This document shows positions 49,029 through 58,372 of a stretch of 64,000 bases of DNA, piece after piece (within the stretch, counting starts at the first letter, position 1; each line of letters starts with the position of its first letter). The notes beneath the pieces were generated by a model that was not told the origin of the DNA, searched no databases, and worked only from the letters and a program-made list of their open reading frames with translations. The position numbers and the translations under genes are program-made. The DNA lies in assembly GCA_964609975.1 (NCBI GenBank), contig CAZSTR010000001.1, positions 1 to 64,000 on the forward strand, read 5' to 3'. The DNA comes from UBA5905 sp964609975. GTDB taxonomy: Bacteria; Bacillota; Clostridia; Oscillospirales; Acutalibacteraceae.

Positions 49029-50047
49029 TGGGTCAACCGCTCCGCTAACAGACGCAGCAGGCGCTCCATTGCCTCCACATCTGCGAAGCTTCCCACGCAG
49101 GAGGGAGAATGAATATAGCGGCAAGGCAAGGAAATAGCCGCCATGCGCACGCCGGAGCCGGTGGTTTGAATCGCACCGGCGTTGTTCCCGCCGGCGATGC
49201 GGGTTTTTGTTTGGGTGGCGATACCGTTTTCGGCGGCGAGAGCGCGGATTTCCCGATACAGCTCCCGGTCATACAGCGTCGCCCGGTCTGCAAATGACAC
49301 CACCGCCCCCTGCCCCATGCGGCAAACGGCGTTTTCCGGCGAATTCCCGGCGATGTCCGCCGCCGTTGTGGCGTCGATGGCGATGGCTACCTCCGGGGAC
49401 ACCCGGCGGGCGGCCGCTCCGGCGCCCCGCAGACCGACCTCCTCCTGTACCGAGAAGGACAGCCAGAGGTCGCGAACCGGCTGGGTCTCGGCTAGCGTCA
49501 GCAGTAAAGCACAGCCAACCCGGTCGTCCACCGCCTTGCTGCGGAAGCGATCGCCCGCCAAATCAAGCCAATCGCCCGCGAAGGTGCCGCTGTCGCTGAT
49601 GGAAAGGAGGTTCTCCGCCTCCGCCCGGTTGTGCACACCGATGTCGATATACAGCCGCTCCAGCGGAACAACCGCATTCTTTTCCGTCTCGGTGCATTGA
49701 TGCACCGCTTTTGCGCCGATGACGCCCCGCACGCTGCCGATTTGCACCCGTTGCCCCAGCAGAACCTGGGGGTCAATGCCGCCGGCGGAGGAAAAATACA
49801 AAAATCCCTCCGGTGTGATGTCCGTCACCAAAAAGCCAACCTCGTCCATGTGAGCATCCAACAGCAGGCGGCGTTGCGCCGGCTCTTTTCCGATGAGCCG
49901 GACAAGCACATTGCCCATTCCGTCGATTTCCACCTCTTTCGGGGCGGCGCTTTCATTCAAATGGCGCAGGATATAGTCCCGTACAGCGTCCTCCCGGCCG
50001 GAAACACCGACAAGGGCGCACAGCTCTTGTAACAGCTCTTTTTTCAA
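49025..50047 (-). CDS. M42 family metallopeptidase (second copy)
   Basis: M42 aminopeptidases are dinuclear zinc or cobalt enzymes forming tetrahedral complexes that trim peptides in the cytoplasm. The 340-residue product has the metal His in DAHMDEVGF, the bridging Asp in SKAVDDRVGC, the catalytic Glu pair in VQEEVGLRGA, an Asp ligand in IAIDATTA and the late His in YIHSP. The start is TTG, overlapping the upstream gene's stop (TTGA). It follows a clearly related M42 gene, a tandem duplication or pair of differing specificity. Confidence 0.92.
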   Translation of the reverse strand: MKKELLQELCALVGVSGREDAVRDYILRHLNESAAPKEVEIDGMGNVLVRLIGKEPAQRRLLLDAHMDEVGFLVTDITPEGFLYFSSAGGIDPQVLLGQRVQIGSVRGVIGAKAVHQCTETEKNAVVPLERLYIDIGVHNRAEAENLLSISDSGTFAGDWLDLAGDRFRSKAVDDRVGCALLLTLAETQPVRDLWLSFSVQEEVGLRGAGAAARRVSPEVAIAIDATTAADIAGNSPENAVCRMGQGAVVSFADRATLYDRELYREIRALAAENGIATQTKTRIAGGNNAGAIQTTGSGVRMAAISLPCRYIHSPSCVGSFADVEAMERLLRLLAERLTQ

Positions 50048-51063
50048 GCACGCTCTCCCCTTTCGGCGATGAAGGTTGCCATCAGCGCGCCAGTGGCGGC
50101 GATGTCGGTCAAATCCGCCGTTTCCACCGGCGTGTGCATATAGCGCAGAGGGATGGACAGCAGGCCGGTGGGAATTCCGAAGCCCTCCCGGCTGATAACA
50201 TCCGCGTCCGTCCCGGTTTTTCCGCCCATGACCTCATGCTGGAAGGAGATTTTTTGCTTCCTGGCCAAAGTCACCAGCGTTTCAGAGATTTTTCGGTCGA
50301 GAATCGGGGAAAAGCCAATCATCGGCCCCTGCCCCAGCGTGCCGCATTGGCGTCGATCGCTATCCGGCGTGTGAGCGAAGCTCACATCCGTCACCAGCGC
50401 CACCTCCGGCGAAGCCCAGCGGGCGGCCGCTCCAGCGCCCCGCAGGCCAAGCTCCTCCTGAACGCAGAAGGCCACCGCCACTGTCATCTTCGGCTCCTTC
50501 AAAAGCCGCAGACAATGCAACACAGCGGTCATGCCCGCCCGGTTGTCCAGCGCTTTTCCGGAAACGGCCGTTCCCGTCAGCGTATCGAACGCCGGCGCGA
50601 AGGCCACCACATCGCCGGGCTGGATACAGGTCCTTGCCTCGGCGGCGGACATGCCCACATCAATTCCGCGGGCGGAAAGCTCTGGCAGAGCGCTGTCCCC
50701 ACCCGCCAAATGGGGCGGAACAGAGCAGAAAACCCCCGGATATGTCTCTTTTCCATAAACAATCACCGGCTGGGCCGCCAGCACCCGCTGGTCGGGACTT
50801 CCGGCGGCCGCCACATGCACAAAGCCGTTTTCGTCCACCTCGGTCACGAGAAAGCCGTTTTCGTCCATGTGCGCCTGCAAAAGCACTGTCCCGGCGGCGG
50901 GATTTTTTCCCTTGCGCACCGCCAGAACATTGCCCATAGCGTCCCGACTCACCGTGTCCGTCCACGGGCGCAAAAGCTCCTCCGCCAGCCGGGCAATCTC
51001 CGGCTGACCGGCGGCACCGGGAGCGCGGCAGAGCTGTTTCAGCTCTTTTTTCAGTTGTTCCAT
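50044..51063 (-). CDS. M42 family metallopeptidase (first copy)
   Basis: This 339-residue paralogue of the next gene shows the same ligand set: His in QAHMDENGF, Asp in GKALDNRAGM, Glu pair in VQEELGLRGA, Asp in VTDVSFA and His in YMHTP. The GKTGTDAD segment is the substrate-pocket loop where the two copies differ (the partner has AGGNNAG), so their substrates probably differ. The ATG follows AGAGGAG and murD ends 15 bp upstream. Confidence 0.92.
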   Translation of the reverse strand: MEQLKKELKQLCRAPGAAGQPEIARLAEELLRPWTDTVSRDAMGNVLAVRKGKNPAAGTVLLQAHMDENGFLVTEVDENGFVHVAAAGSPDQRVLAAQPVIVYGKETYPGVFCSVPPHLAGGDSALPELSARGIDVGMSAAEARTCIQPGDVVAFAPAFDTLTGTAVSGKALDNRAGMTAVLHCLRLLKEPKMTVAVAFCVQEELGLRGAGAAARWASPEVALVTDVSFAHTPDSDRRQCGTLGQGPMIGFSPILDRKISETLVTLARKQKISFQHEVMGGKTGTDADVISREGFGIPTGLLSIPLRYMHTPVETADLTDIAATGALMATFIAERGERA

Positions 51064-51078
51064 AGCCTTTTTCTCCTC

Positions 51079-52449
51079 TTAAAGTGCCTCCACCAAACGC
51101 TTGAAATGGTGGCCGCGCTCCTCAAAATTCTTATATTGGTCGAAGCTGGCGCTGGCGGGCGACATAAACACGATGTCTCCTTCGACGGCCATGCGGTCGG
51201 CGGCGGCCACCGCCTCCTCCATGTTTTTCACCCGCACAATCGGAAGGTTTGAGCAGGTACGAATGGCCTTTTCGATGACCTCGGCGGTGGCGCCCAGCAA
51301 AATCGCCGCCTTCACCTTTTCCGCCGCCGCCTCGCCGAGAGGAGCATAGGGAATGTGCTTGTCATAGCCACCGGCGATGAGAAGCACCTTTTGGCGGAAG
51401 GCCTTCAGCCCGGCCACCGTGCGAGAGGGACTGCTTCCAATGGAATCGTTATACCAGCGCACGCCGTTCCGTTCCCGCACAAGCTCGCACCGATGCTCCA
51501 CGCCACCGAAGGCGCGGGCAAAAGCGCGGATTTTTTCCGCCGAAACCCGTCCCCAAACCGCCGCAATGGCGGCCATATAGTTCTCCACATTATGCTCGCC
51601 GGGGATGCGAATGTCCTCCGCGCTCATAACCACGCTGTCCTTTCCATCTAGGGAAACCACCAGCTCCCGCTTTTCGTTCAGCCAGCAGCCACGCTCCACC
51701 CGACTTTTCCGGGAGAAAAACCAGACCTCCCCCGGACATTGGAGGGCGAAGCCGGCGGTGATGGGGTTGTCGGCGTTGAGCACAGCCCGGTCACCGGCCT
51801 TTTGATGGAAAACAAGGTTCTTTTTCGCGTCGATATATTCCTGCATATCCCGGTGCCAGTCCAAATGGTTCGGCGCCACATTGGTGACCACCGCCACATG
51901 GGGCGACTGGGTCATGCCGGTGAGCTGAAAGCTGGAAAGCTCCACCACCGGCGCATCCGCCGCGCCGATTTCCTCTACATAGGGCAACAGCGCCCGGCCG
52001 ATGTTTCCGCCCACGAAGGTTTTCACCCCGGCGGCATCCAAAAGCCCGGCGATGATGGTGGTGGTGGTGGTTTTTCCATCGGAGCCGGTGACGGCATAAA
52101 TCGGCGCCGCGCAAAGCTCAAAAAACAGCTCCATCTCGGAGGTCACGATTTTCCCTCGCTCTCTGGCGCGCTCCAGCTCAGGGAGATACGGCTTCATTCC
52201 GGGGGTGCGCAAAATGAGCGCGCCGTCCAAATGGGAGAGATAATCCTCGCCCAGAGCGAGACGCACGCCGCTCTCCTCCAGCTCGGCGGCCACTGGGCCT
52301 AATTCCTCCCGCTTCCGGCGGTCGCAGGCAGTGACCTTGGCCCCCGCTGCGGTTAGCTGGCGAATCACCGGCACATTGTTATGGCCGATTCCGCAAACGG
52401 TCACGGCCTTTCCGTCCAACGATGCAAAAAAAGACTGACGCTCATCCAA
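51079..52449 (-). CDS. murD: UDP-N-acetylmuramoylalanine-D-glutamate ligase
   Basis: MurD adds D-glutamate to UDP-MurNAc-L-Ala in peptidoglycan precursor synthesis. The 456-residue product has an N-terminal Rossmann domain with CGIGHNNVPVI, the ATP loop GSDGKTTTTT near 115-124, the VELSSFQL motif, NHLDWH and the C-terminal ligase domain (NDSIGSSP). The start appears to be a TTG, with a weak GGGAG site 12 bp upstream; no ATG is in frame nearby. It stands outside the usual mraY-murD-murG cluster and instead heads an operon with two M42 peptidases. Confidence 0.95.
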   Translation of the reverse strand: MDERQSFFASLDGKAVTVCGIGHNNVPVIRQLTAAGAKVTACDRRKREELGPVAAELEESGVRLALGEDYLSHLDGALILRTPGMKPYLPELERARERGKIVTSEMELFFELCAAPIYAVTGSDGKTTTTTIIAGLLDAAGVKTFVGGNIGRALLPYVEEIGAADAPVVELSSFQLTGMTQSPHVAVVTNVAPNHLDWHRDMQEYIDAKKNLVFHQKAGDRAVLNADNPITAGFALQCPGEVWFFSRKSRVERGCWLNEKRELVVSLDGKDSVVMSAEDIRIPGEHNVENYMAAIAAVWGRVSAEKIRAFARAFGGVEHRCELVRERNGVRWYNDSIGSSPSRTVAGLKAFRQKVLLIAGGYDKHIPYAPLGEAAAEKVKAAILLGATAEVIEKAIRTCSNLPIVRVKNMEEAVAAADRMAVEGDIVFMSPASASFDQYKNFEERGHHFKRLVEAL

Positions 52450-52490
52450 GACGAATCCACTCTCCCATACTTGACAATTTTTCCCTAAGT

Positions 52491-52519
52491 ATTATACAAT
52501 CTGCTTCGAAAAATAGCAA
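52491..52519 (-). promoter_or_regulatory. Sigma-A promoter of the murD operon
   Basis: On the minus strand: TTGCTA (52514-52519), 17-bp spacer, TATAAT (52491-52496), about 42 bp before murD. Confidence 0.7.
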
Positions 52520-52598
52520 GCAAAACCTATCTTTTTCGGCAGAAATCCGGCCAAAACTGGCGAATTATTAATTTTCTATAAATTTGGTCGTTTTTTCC

Positions 52599-52627
52599 TT
52601 GTGAATTGTCAGAATTGAAGCTATAAT
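52599..52627 (+). promoter_or_regulatory. Sigma-A promoter of the RING/zinc-ribbon gene and galU
   Basis: TTGTGA (52599-52604), 17-bp spacer, TATAAT (52622-52627), 25 bp before the start. Confidence 0.7.
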
Positions 52628-52652
52628 AGCAGAAAGATAGGAGATGAAGTGC

Positions 52653-53600
52653 GTGTTTTTTTATGACGGAATGACCTGCCCCGTTTGCCAGAAGCCCTTT
52701 GCGGCCGACGAGGATGTAGTGGCCTGCCCCACCTGTGGCCTACCCCACCATCGCTCCTGCTGGCAAAAAGAAAAGCATTGCCATCTAGAAGCGCTGCACG
52801 GCACACCGGAGCAGTGGAGCCGGGAAAAGGAGGCCGCCGCGCAGACAGCGGAATCCGAGGTCGAGACAAAAACGGCGCCGGAGAAAACGCGGCGCTGTCC
52901 CCGCTGCGGATCGGAAAACCCGGAGTTTTCCGAATTTTGCAGTCATTGCGGACAGCCCTTCGGTGAGGCCGGCTGGGGGAACTCGTCCCCCTGCCACGAA
53001 TATAAGCCCTTCCACACCCCCTTCGAGCGGAAGCAGAGCACCGTTTCCCCGAATGAGGAGCTGGACGGCGAAAAGGCTACCGAGCTTGCTTCCGTGGTTG
53101 GGCCGAGGAACGAATATTATATTGACCGCTTTCGCCGGTTAAGCAAGGGGCACTCCGGCGGCTGGAACCGGGCGGCGTTCGTGTTCGGCCCCTATTGGCT
53201 GTTGTATCGGAAAATGTATGTGAGTGGCGGCTTGCTTCTGTTTTTGAATTTGTTCCAGACGGGGGTTTTACATTTTGTTCTTGACCGGCTGTCGCTGAAA
53301 ACCGAGGCGGATTTGATGCAGTTTTTGTTGGCGCAAAATCGCACCCCGACAGAAACCTATTATTATTTGGCAATTTTGCTGGTGACCCTGCTGGTATATG
53401 CGATGCATTTCATTCTCGGTGCGGTTGGCAACGGACTGTATCGCGGCCATTGCTCCTACGCCATCCGAAAGGCGAAGGAACGGGTGCCGGACATCACCCC
53501 GGCGGAGCTGACGGCGGTGGGTGGTGTGTCCTTCGGGATTGTCGCGCTGGGCTATGTGGCGTCGAATGTGTTGTCTATGCTATTGCAAACGCTAATTTGA
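52653..53600 (+). CDS. Membrane protein with RING-like finger, zinc ribbon and DUF2628-like domain
   Basis: Function unknown. The product (315 residues from the GTG at 52653, which lies 9 bp after AGGAG; an ATG at 52644 is directly against that site) has three parts. Residues about 9-45 form a Cys/His cluster (CPVC, ACPTC, HHRSC, KHC) like the prokaryotic RING finger. About 80-105 is a second zinc ribbon (CPRC, CSHC). The C-terminal half (about 160-315) has three or four membrane helices with the FGPYWLLYRKMY motif of DUF2628 proteins. It is followed 27 bp later by galU in the same operon. Confidence 0.8.
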   Translation: MFFYDGMTCPVCQKPFAADEDVVACPTCGLPHHRSCWQKEKHCHLEALHGTPEQWSREKEAAAQTAESEVETKTAPEKTRRCPRCGSENPEFSEFCSHCGQPFGEAGWGNSSPCHEYKPFHTPFERKQSTVSPNEELDGEKATELASVVGPRNEYYIDRFRRLSKGHSGGWNRAAFVFGPYWLLYRKMYVSGGLLLFLNLFQTGVLHFVLDRLSLKTEADLMQFLLAQNRTPTETYYYLAILLVTLLVYAMHFILGAVGNGLYRGHCSYAIRKAKERVPDITPAELTAVGGVSFGIVALGYVASNVLSMLLQTLI

Positions 53601-53627
53601 TTTGATTTTTTGAGGAGGAAAAAACCA

Positions 53628-54500
53628 ATGAAAAAATTGCGTAAGGCCGTGATCCCTGCGGCGGGTCTCGGCACGCGGGTGCTCCCCGCATCGAAATCCT
53701 GCCCGAAGGAAATGCTTCCCATCGTGGACAAGCCGGCGATTCAGTATATCGTCGAGGAGGCGGTGGCCTCCGGCATCGAGGATATTCTGATCATCACCAA
53801 CCGGGGAAAGGACATCATCGAGGACCATTTCGACCATAGCATCGAGCTGGAGCAACGGCTGGAGCAGGGCGGAAAGCTGGAAGCGCTGAAGGAGGTGCAG
53901 CGGCTGTCCCAGATGGCGAACATCCATTTTGTCCGCCAGAAGGAGACTCTCGGATTGGGTCATGCGGTGAACTGTGCTCGCGCTTTTGTGGGTGATGAGC
54001 CGTTCGCGGTGCTGTATGGTGACGATGTGATTATCGGCGAGGACCCGGTCTGCGCCCAGCTTTGCCGGGTGTATGAAGAATTCGGCCATTCGGTTGTGGG
54101 CGTGAACGCCGTTTCGCCGGAGCAGATTTTGCGGTATTGCTCCCTGGGCGTGACCCCGGAACGGGACAATATTTTCCGAGTCAACGACATGGTCGAAAAG
54201 CCCGCCCCAGACCAGGTGCTGTCCCTTTATTCGATTCTTGGCCGTTGCGTTCTGACGTCGGATATTTTCGAAATTCTGGAACGCACCGCTCCCGGCGCCG
54301 GCGGCGAAATACAGCTCACCGATGCCATGTGTGTGCAGGCACGGGAAGGGCGCATGATGGCGGTGAATTTCACCGGAAAGCGCTATGATATGGGCAACAA
54401 GCTGGGAATTCTCCAGGCAAACTGCGAGGTAGCACTATCCCGTCCCGATTTGCGGGGGGATTTTGCCGCTTACTTGAAGGAATTGGTCAAAACCTTATAA
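53628..54500 (+). CDS. galU: UTP-glucose-1-phosphate uridylyltransferase
   Basis: GalU makes UDP-glucose for glycolipids, wall polymers and the Leloir pathway. The 290-residue product has the nucleotidyltransferase signature IPAAGLGTRVLPASKSCPKE at the N-terminus with the active-site Lys, VDKPAIQYIVEEA, the LGHAVNCAR motif, metal-binding Asp in VLYGDDV, and the late GEIQLTDAM and GKRYDMGNK blocks. The ATG follows TGAGGAGG. A terminator follows it. Confidence 0.97.
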   Translation: MKKLRKAVIPAAGLGTRVLPASKSCPKEMLPIVDKPAIQYIVEEAVASGIEDILIITNRGKDIIEDHFDHSIELEQRLEQGGKLEALKEVQRLSQMANIHFVRQKETLGLGHAVNCARAFVGDEPFAVLYGDDVIIGEDPVCAQLCRVYEEFGHSVVGVNAVSPEQILRYCSLGVTPERDNIFRVNDMVEKPAPDQVLSLYSILGRCVLTSDIFEILERTAPGAGGEIQLTDAMCVQAREGRMMAVNFTGKRYDMGNKLGILQANCEVALSRPDLRGDFAAYLKELVKTL

Positions 54501-54520
54501 AAACAACTCCGAAAGATATG

Positions 54521-54571
54521 CAAAAGGCTGACCGGAAACCGTTTTGGGTTTCCGGTCGCCTTTTGCTTTTC
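54521..54571 (+). terminator. Intrinsic terminator after galU
   Basis: A long stem (CAAAAGGCTGACCGGAAACC at 54521-54540 with 54547-54565, one mismatch) ends in a T-rich tail. Confidence 0.8.
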
Positions 54572-54584
54572 GACGGGGAAAGCC

Positions 54585-54613
54585 TTGCCTTTTCCGGTAT
54601 ATTGTGGTATGAT
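54585..54613 (+). promoter_or_regulatory. Promoter of the MFS transporter gene
   Basis: TTGCCT (54585-54590), 17-bp spacer, TATGAT (54608-54613) with an extended TG before the -10. Confidence 0.6.
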
Positions 54614-54648
54614 ATGTGCTGTGATGTTATAAGGAGATGTTTTTTGTC

Positions 54649-55894
54649 ATGTCGCGTTCCCAGAAACTGTCCGCGTTGCCGCACAAGCGCTCTATTCCGC
54701 TGGTTGTTGTTCTGTGTGTCTGTGCCTATTTTGTCAGCTATCTTTCCAGGCTAAGCTTCACCAGCGTGACCGTGGAGATGATTGCTACCGAGGGCTATGC
54801 CAAAGCGCTGATTGCGATTCCGCTGACCGCCCTTTCGATTACCTATGGCATCGGACAACTGGTTTGTGGCTTTCTCGGCGACCGCATCAGCCCCGAAAAG
54901 CTGGTGCTCGCCGGCCTGCTGATTTCCTGCGCCATGAACCTGTCCATCCCCTTTTGCGACTCTGTGGCGCTGATGACGGTGCTATGGAGCGTGAACGGCT
55001 TCGCCCAGGCGATGATGTGGCCATCGATTGTGAAAATCCTCACGAACTGCCTGGATGAAGCACGCTATCATCAATACATCGTCTATATCGGATATGCCTC
55101 CTCTCTCGGCACGATTGTGATTTATTTCTGCGCGCCGATGGCGATTGCGCTGTCCAACTGGCACACGGTGTTTTATGTCGCCGCCGGCTGTGCTTTGGTC
55201 TTTGCGCTTGTTTGGATGCAGTGGATTCACAAGGCAGAAGCGCAATATGTCGAAGCTCCTTCGACGAAAAACATCTCTTCCGCGAGAACGGTCGAGCGGC
55301 GTCCATTTGACCGGGTGGCGATTATCCTTTTGGCGCCATCATGGTGTCTATGGCACTGCAGGGGATTTTACGGGATGGCATCGCCACCTGGATGCCCAGC
55401 TATATCAGTGAGGTGTTCCGCGTGGATAGCACCGTGTCTATACTCACCGGCGTGGCTTTGCCAGTGTTCAGTATGTTCACCATGTGGCTGGCCGCTTTTC
55501 TCTATCGAAAGCTGGTGAAAAGCGAATCCATTTGCTCTGTGCTGTTCTTTGCGCGCTGGCGATCGGAATTCTCTGCCTCGTCGGTTCGAAAAGTGCGGTT
55601 TTGTCTGTTTCCATGCTGATGGTAGCGAACGCGGCGACCCATGGCATCAACCTCATGCATACCTCCATGGTGATTCCCCGCTTCGCCCGCTATGGCCAAA
55701 CCGCCCTGGTCACTGGGACAATCAATTCCGCCGTCTATATCGGAAGTGCGGTGTCCACCTATGGCGTGGCGCTGGTCACCGACCGATTCGGCTGGAAGGG
55801 CACGATGATTATTTGGCTGGCAGCGGCGATCGTTGGCATCGGAACGGCTCTGTTGTCGCTGAAGCCGTTGAACCGCTTGAAAAAGGCGAATTGA
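54649..55894 (+). pseudogene. MFS transporter (OPA/GlpT-like) with two frameshifts
   Basis: The gene encodes a 12-helix major facilitator of the organophosphate:phosphate antiporter type (SYLSRLSF near the start; NGFAQAMMWPSIVKIL). The frame breaks twice. After IILL the protein continues one frame on as GAIMVSMALQGILRDG; one T is missing from TTTT at 55328-55331. After SVLFF it continues in the third frame as CALAIGILCLVG; one T is missing from TTT at 55548-55550. Restoring both gives about 415 residues. The promoter and start (ATG 12 bp after AAGGAG) are intact. It may be a young pseudogene or two homopolymer sequencing errors. Confidence 0.85.
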
Positions 55895-55918
55895 GAAAAT
55901 TGCAAAGGAGCGATGGAT

Positions 55919-56848
55919 ATGCTCTATCCTCTGTTGCTGAAGCCGGTGCTGAAGGATTATTTTTGGGGCGGACGGCGACTGACCGGGGAATTTGGCTTTT
56001 CCTCCTCTCTGCCAAGGGTGGCGGAGGCGTGGCTGCTATCCTGTCATCCCCAAGGGGAATCGACGGTGAAAAACGGCTCGCTGGCCGGAAAAACGCTGAC
56101 CGAGGCGCTGGAAAGCATGGACATCAACCGCCGAGGCGCGGATTTTCCGTTGCTAATCAAGCTCATCGACGCGAAGAAGCGCCTTTCCCTGCAGGTGCAC
56201 CCGAACGACGCCTATGCCCAAAGCCGGGGATTGCCCCAGGGGAAAACGGAAATGTGGGTTGTGCTGGATTGTATGCCCGGCGCCGAGCTGATTTACGGCC
56301 TCCGGCAGTCGCTCTCTGAAGCAGAGCTGAAAAACGCCGTTTTCGAGGACCGGCTGGAGCCTCTTTGCCACCATGTAGCGGTGTGGCCGGGAGATGTGTT
56401 TTTCATCCCCGCCGGCACGGTTCATGCCATCGGCGCCGGAATTCTTATCGCAGAGATACAGCAAAATTCCGATGTGACCTATCGGGTGTCTGACTATAGC
56501 CGCGTAGGCGCAGACGGCCAGCCGCGTCCCCTCCACAGGGAGCAGGCGTTGGCGGTCATCCATCCTGCGCCCACGCCCCTTTTGCCCGTTCCGCCCATGG
56601 CACAGGGCAGACAAAGGCTGGCAGAGACGCCCTTTTTCACCGTGGAACGGGTGACGTTGGCAGAAAATCGCCCCCTTCCCCTCCCCGCGGACAAAGAGTT
56701 TTTGTCTGTGGTTTGCCTCTTTGGAGAAGGAGAGCTTCGCTGGGACGAGGGGCGCGAAGTATTCCGCAAGGGCGATAGCCTGTATATTCCGGCGGGGCTG
56801 GCGGCCTCTCTGCACGGAACGGCCGATTTGCTTTTCAGTCGCCCGTAA
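55919..56848 (+). CDS. manA: Mannose-6-phosphate isomerase, class I
   Basis: ManA interconverts fructose 6-phosphate and mannose 6-phosphate. The 309-residue product is the short bacterial type with zinc ligands in LSLQVHPND (Gln, His), KTEMWVVL (Glu) and PAGTVHAIGAG (His), and a C-terminal cupin-like end. I take the second ATG (55919), 8 bp after AAAGGAG; the first ATG is only 2 bp from it. It lies 24 bp after the broken transporter. Confidence 0.93.
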   Translation: MLYPLLLKPVLKDYFWGGRRLTGEFGFSSSLPRVAEAWLLSCHPQGESTVKNGSLAGKTLTEALESMDINRRGADFPLLIKLIDAKKRLSLQVHPNDAYAQSRGLPQGKTEMWVVLDCMPGAELIYGLRQSLSEAELKNAVFEDRLEPLCHHVAVWPGDVFFIPAGTVHAIGAGILIAEIQQNSDVTYRVSDYSRVGADGQPRPLHREQALAVIHPAPTPLLPVPPMAQGRQRLAETPFFTVERVTLAENRPLPLPADKEFLSVVCLFGEGELRWDEGREVFRKGDSLYIPAGLAASLHGTADLLFSRP

Positions 56849-56885
56849 ATCATGAAATCCCAAAAAAGAAAGGAATGACCAACCA

Positions 56886-58352
56886 ATGGATAACACCGAT
56901 CTTTTGTCCAAAAACAATCTGACCATGCTTACCGACTTTTATGAAATCACCATGGCCAATGGCTTTTTCACTAATGGTCAGGGCGAAAAAACTGTCTATT
57001 TCGATATGTTTTTCCGCATTATCCCCGATGGCGGCGGACTGGCCATCATGGCGGGCGTGGAGCAGGTGATTCGCTATATCAAGAACCTGTCCTTCACCGA
57101 GGAGGATTTGGCGTTTTTACGGTCGAAAAACATGTTCGACGAGCGTTTTCTGGAATATCTGCGAAATTTCCGCTTCTCTTGCGATGTATGGGCAGTGCCG
57201 GAGGGCACGCCGGTATTTCCTCATGAGCCGATTGTGACCGTGCGCGGCCCAGCTATACAGGCCCAGTTTGTGGAAACCATGATTTTGGTGCTGATAAACC
57301 ACCAGTCCCTCATCGCCACAAAATCCAGCCGTATCGTGCGCGCGGCGCAGGGGAGACCGGTGATGGAATTCGGCTCCCGCCGCGCCCAGGGCTGTGACGG
57401 CGCCATTTATGGTGCCAGAGCCTCCTATATCGGCGGCTGCTCCGGCACCGCCTGCACCATCGTGGACCGGGAATTCGGAATTCCCGCGCTGGGCACCATG
57501 GCGCACAGCTGGGTTCAGCTCTTTGACACAGAATACGAGGCCTTCAAGGCCTATGCCGAGACCTATCCCAACGCCTGCGTTCTGCTGGTGGACACCTATG
57601 ATGTGCTGAAATCCGGCGTGCCCAATGCCATCCACGTGTTCAACGAGGTGCTGGTGCCCGCCGGCTTCCGCCCGAAGGGAATTCGCATAGACTCCGGCGA
57701 CATCACCTATCTGAGCAAGAAGGCACGAGCGATGCTGGACGCTGCCGGCTTCCCCGACTGTGCCATCACTGCCTCCAACTCACTGGATGAATACACCATC
57801 CAGGACATGATTCGCCAGGGCGCCTGTGTGGACAGCTTCGGCGTCGGCGAGCGGATGATCACCGCTTCCAGCGCCCCGGTTTTCGGCGGCGTATACAAGC
57901 TGGCGGCGGTGGAGCAGAACGGTGAAATTCTCCCCCGCATCAAGGTCAGCGAAAATGTGGCGAAGATCACCAATCCGGGCTTCAAAAAGCTCTGGCGACT
58001 CTATGACCGAGAAAACAACAAGGCTATCGCCGATGTCATCACCCTGCATGGCGAGTTTATCGACGACTCGAAGCCCTATGAGATTTTCGACCCGGAGCAC
58101 ACCTGGAAGCGGAAAACCGTTACGAATTTCCGGGCGGTTCCCCTGCAGGTTCAGCTGTTCCGGGCGGGTGAGGCCGTCTATGAAAGCCCAAGCGTGGAGG
58201 AAATCCGCGCCTATTGCAAGGCCCAGCTGGATACCATGTGGGATGAGGTTCTGCGCTTCGAAAACCCACATACCTATTATGTTGACTTGTCCCAGAGGCT
58301 GTGGGACATGAAGCAACAGCTGTTGCTCAAATACGGCCATCACGCCGAATGA
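56886..58352 (+). CDS. pncB: Nicotinate phosphoribosyltransferase
   Basis: PncB salvages nicotinate to NaMN for NAD synthesis. The 488-residue product begins with the family block LTMLTDFYEITMANGFF and has FGSRRAQGCDGAIYGARASYIGG... type motifs: EFGSRRAQG, the GTMAHSWVQ active-site region with the phosphorylated-type His, and RIDSGDITYLSKKAR for ribose-phosphate binding. The ATG follows AAAGGA with a 9-10 bp gap. cca follows 20 bp later. Confidence 0.96.
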   Translation: MDNTDLLSKNNLTMLTDFYEITMANGFFTNGQGEKTVYFDMFFRIIPDGGGLAIMAGVEQVIRYIKNLSFTEEDLAFLRSKNMFDERFLEYLRNFRFSCDVWAVPEGTPVFPHEPIVTVRGPAIQAQFVETMILVLINHQSLIATKSSRIVRAAQGRPVMEFGSRRAQGCDGAIYGARASYIGGCSGTACTIVDREFGIPALGTMAHSWVQLFDTEYEAFKAYAETYPNACVLLVDTYDVLKSGVPNAIHVFNEVLVPAGFRPKGIRIDSGDITYLSKKARAMLDAAGFPDCAITASNSLDEYTIQDMIRQGACVDSFGVGERMITASSAPVFGGVYKLAAVEQNGEILPRIKVSENVAKITNPGFKKLWRLYDRENNKAIADVITLHGEFIDDSKPYEIFDPEHTWKRKTVTNFRAVPLQVQLFRAGEAVYESPSVEEIRAYCKAQLDTMWDEVLRFENPHTYYVDLSQRLWDMKQQLLLKYGHHAE

Positions 58353-58372
58353 CCGCCGAAGGAGGAAACGCT

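Noticed and set aside
54649..55894. Programmed frameshifting in the transporter gene
   Set aside because: It would need two separate events of the same sense, and I see no slippery heptamer with a downstream structure at either site; loss of a T in each run is simpler.
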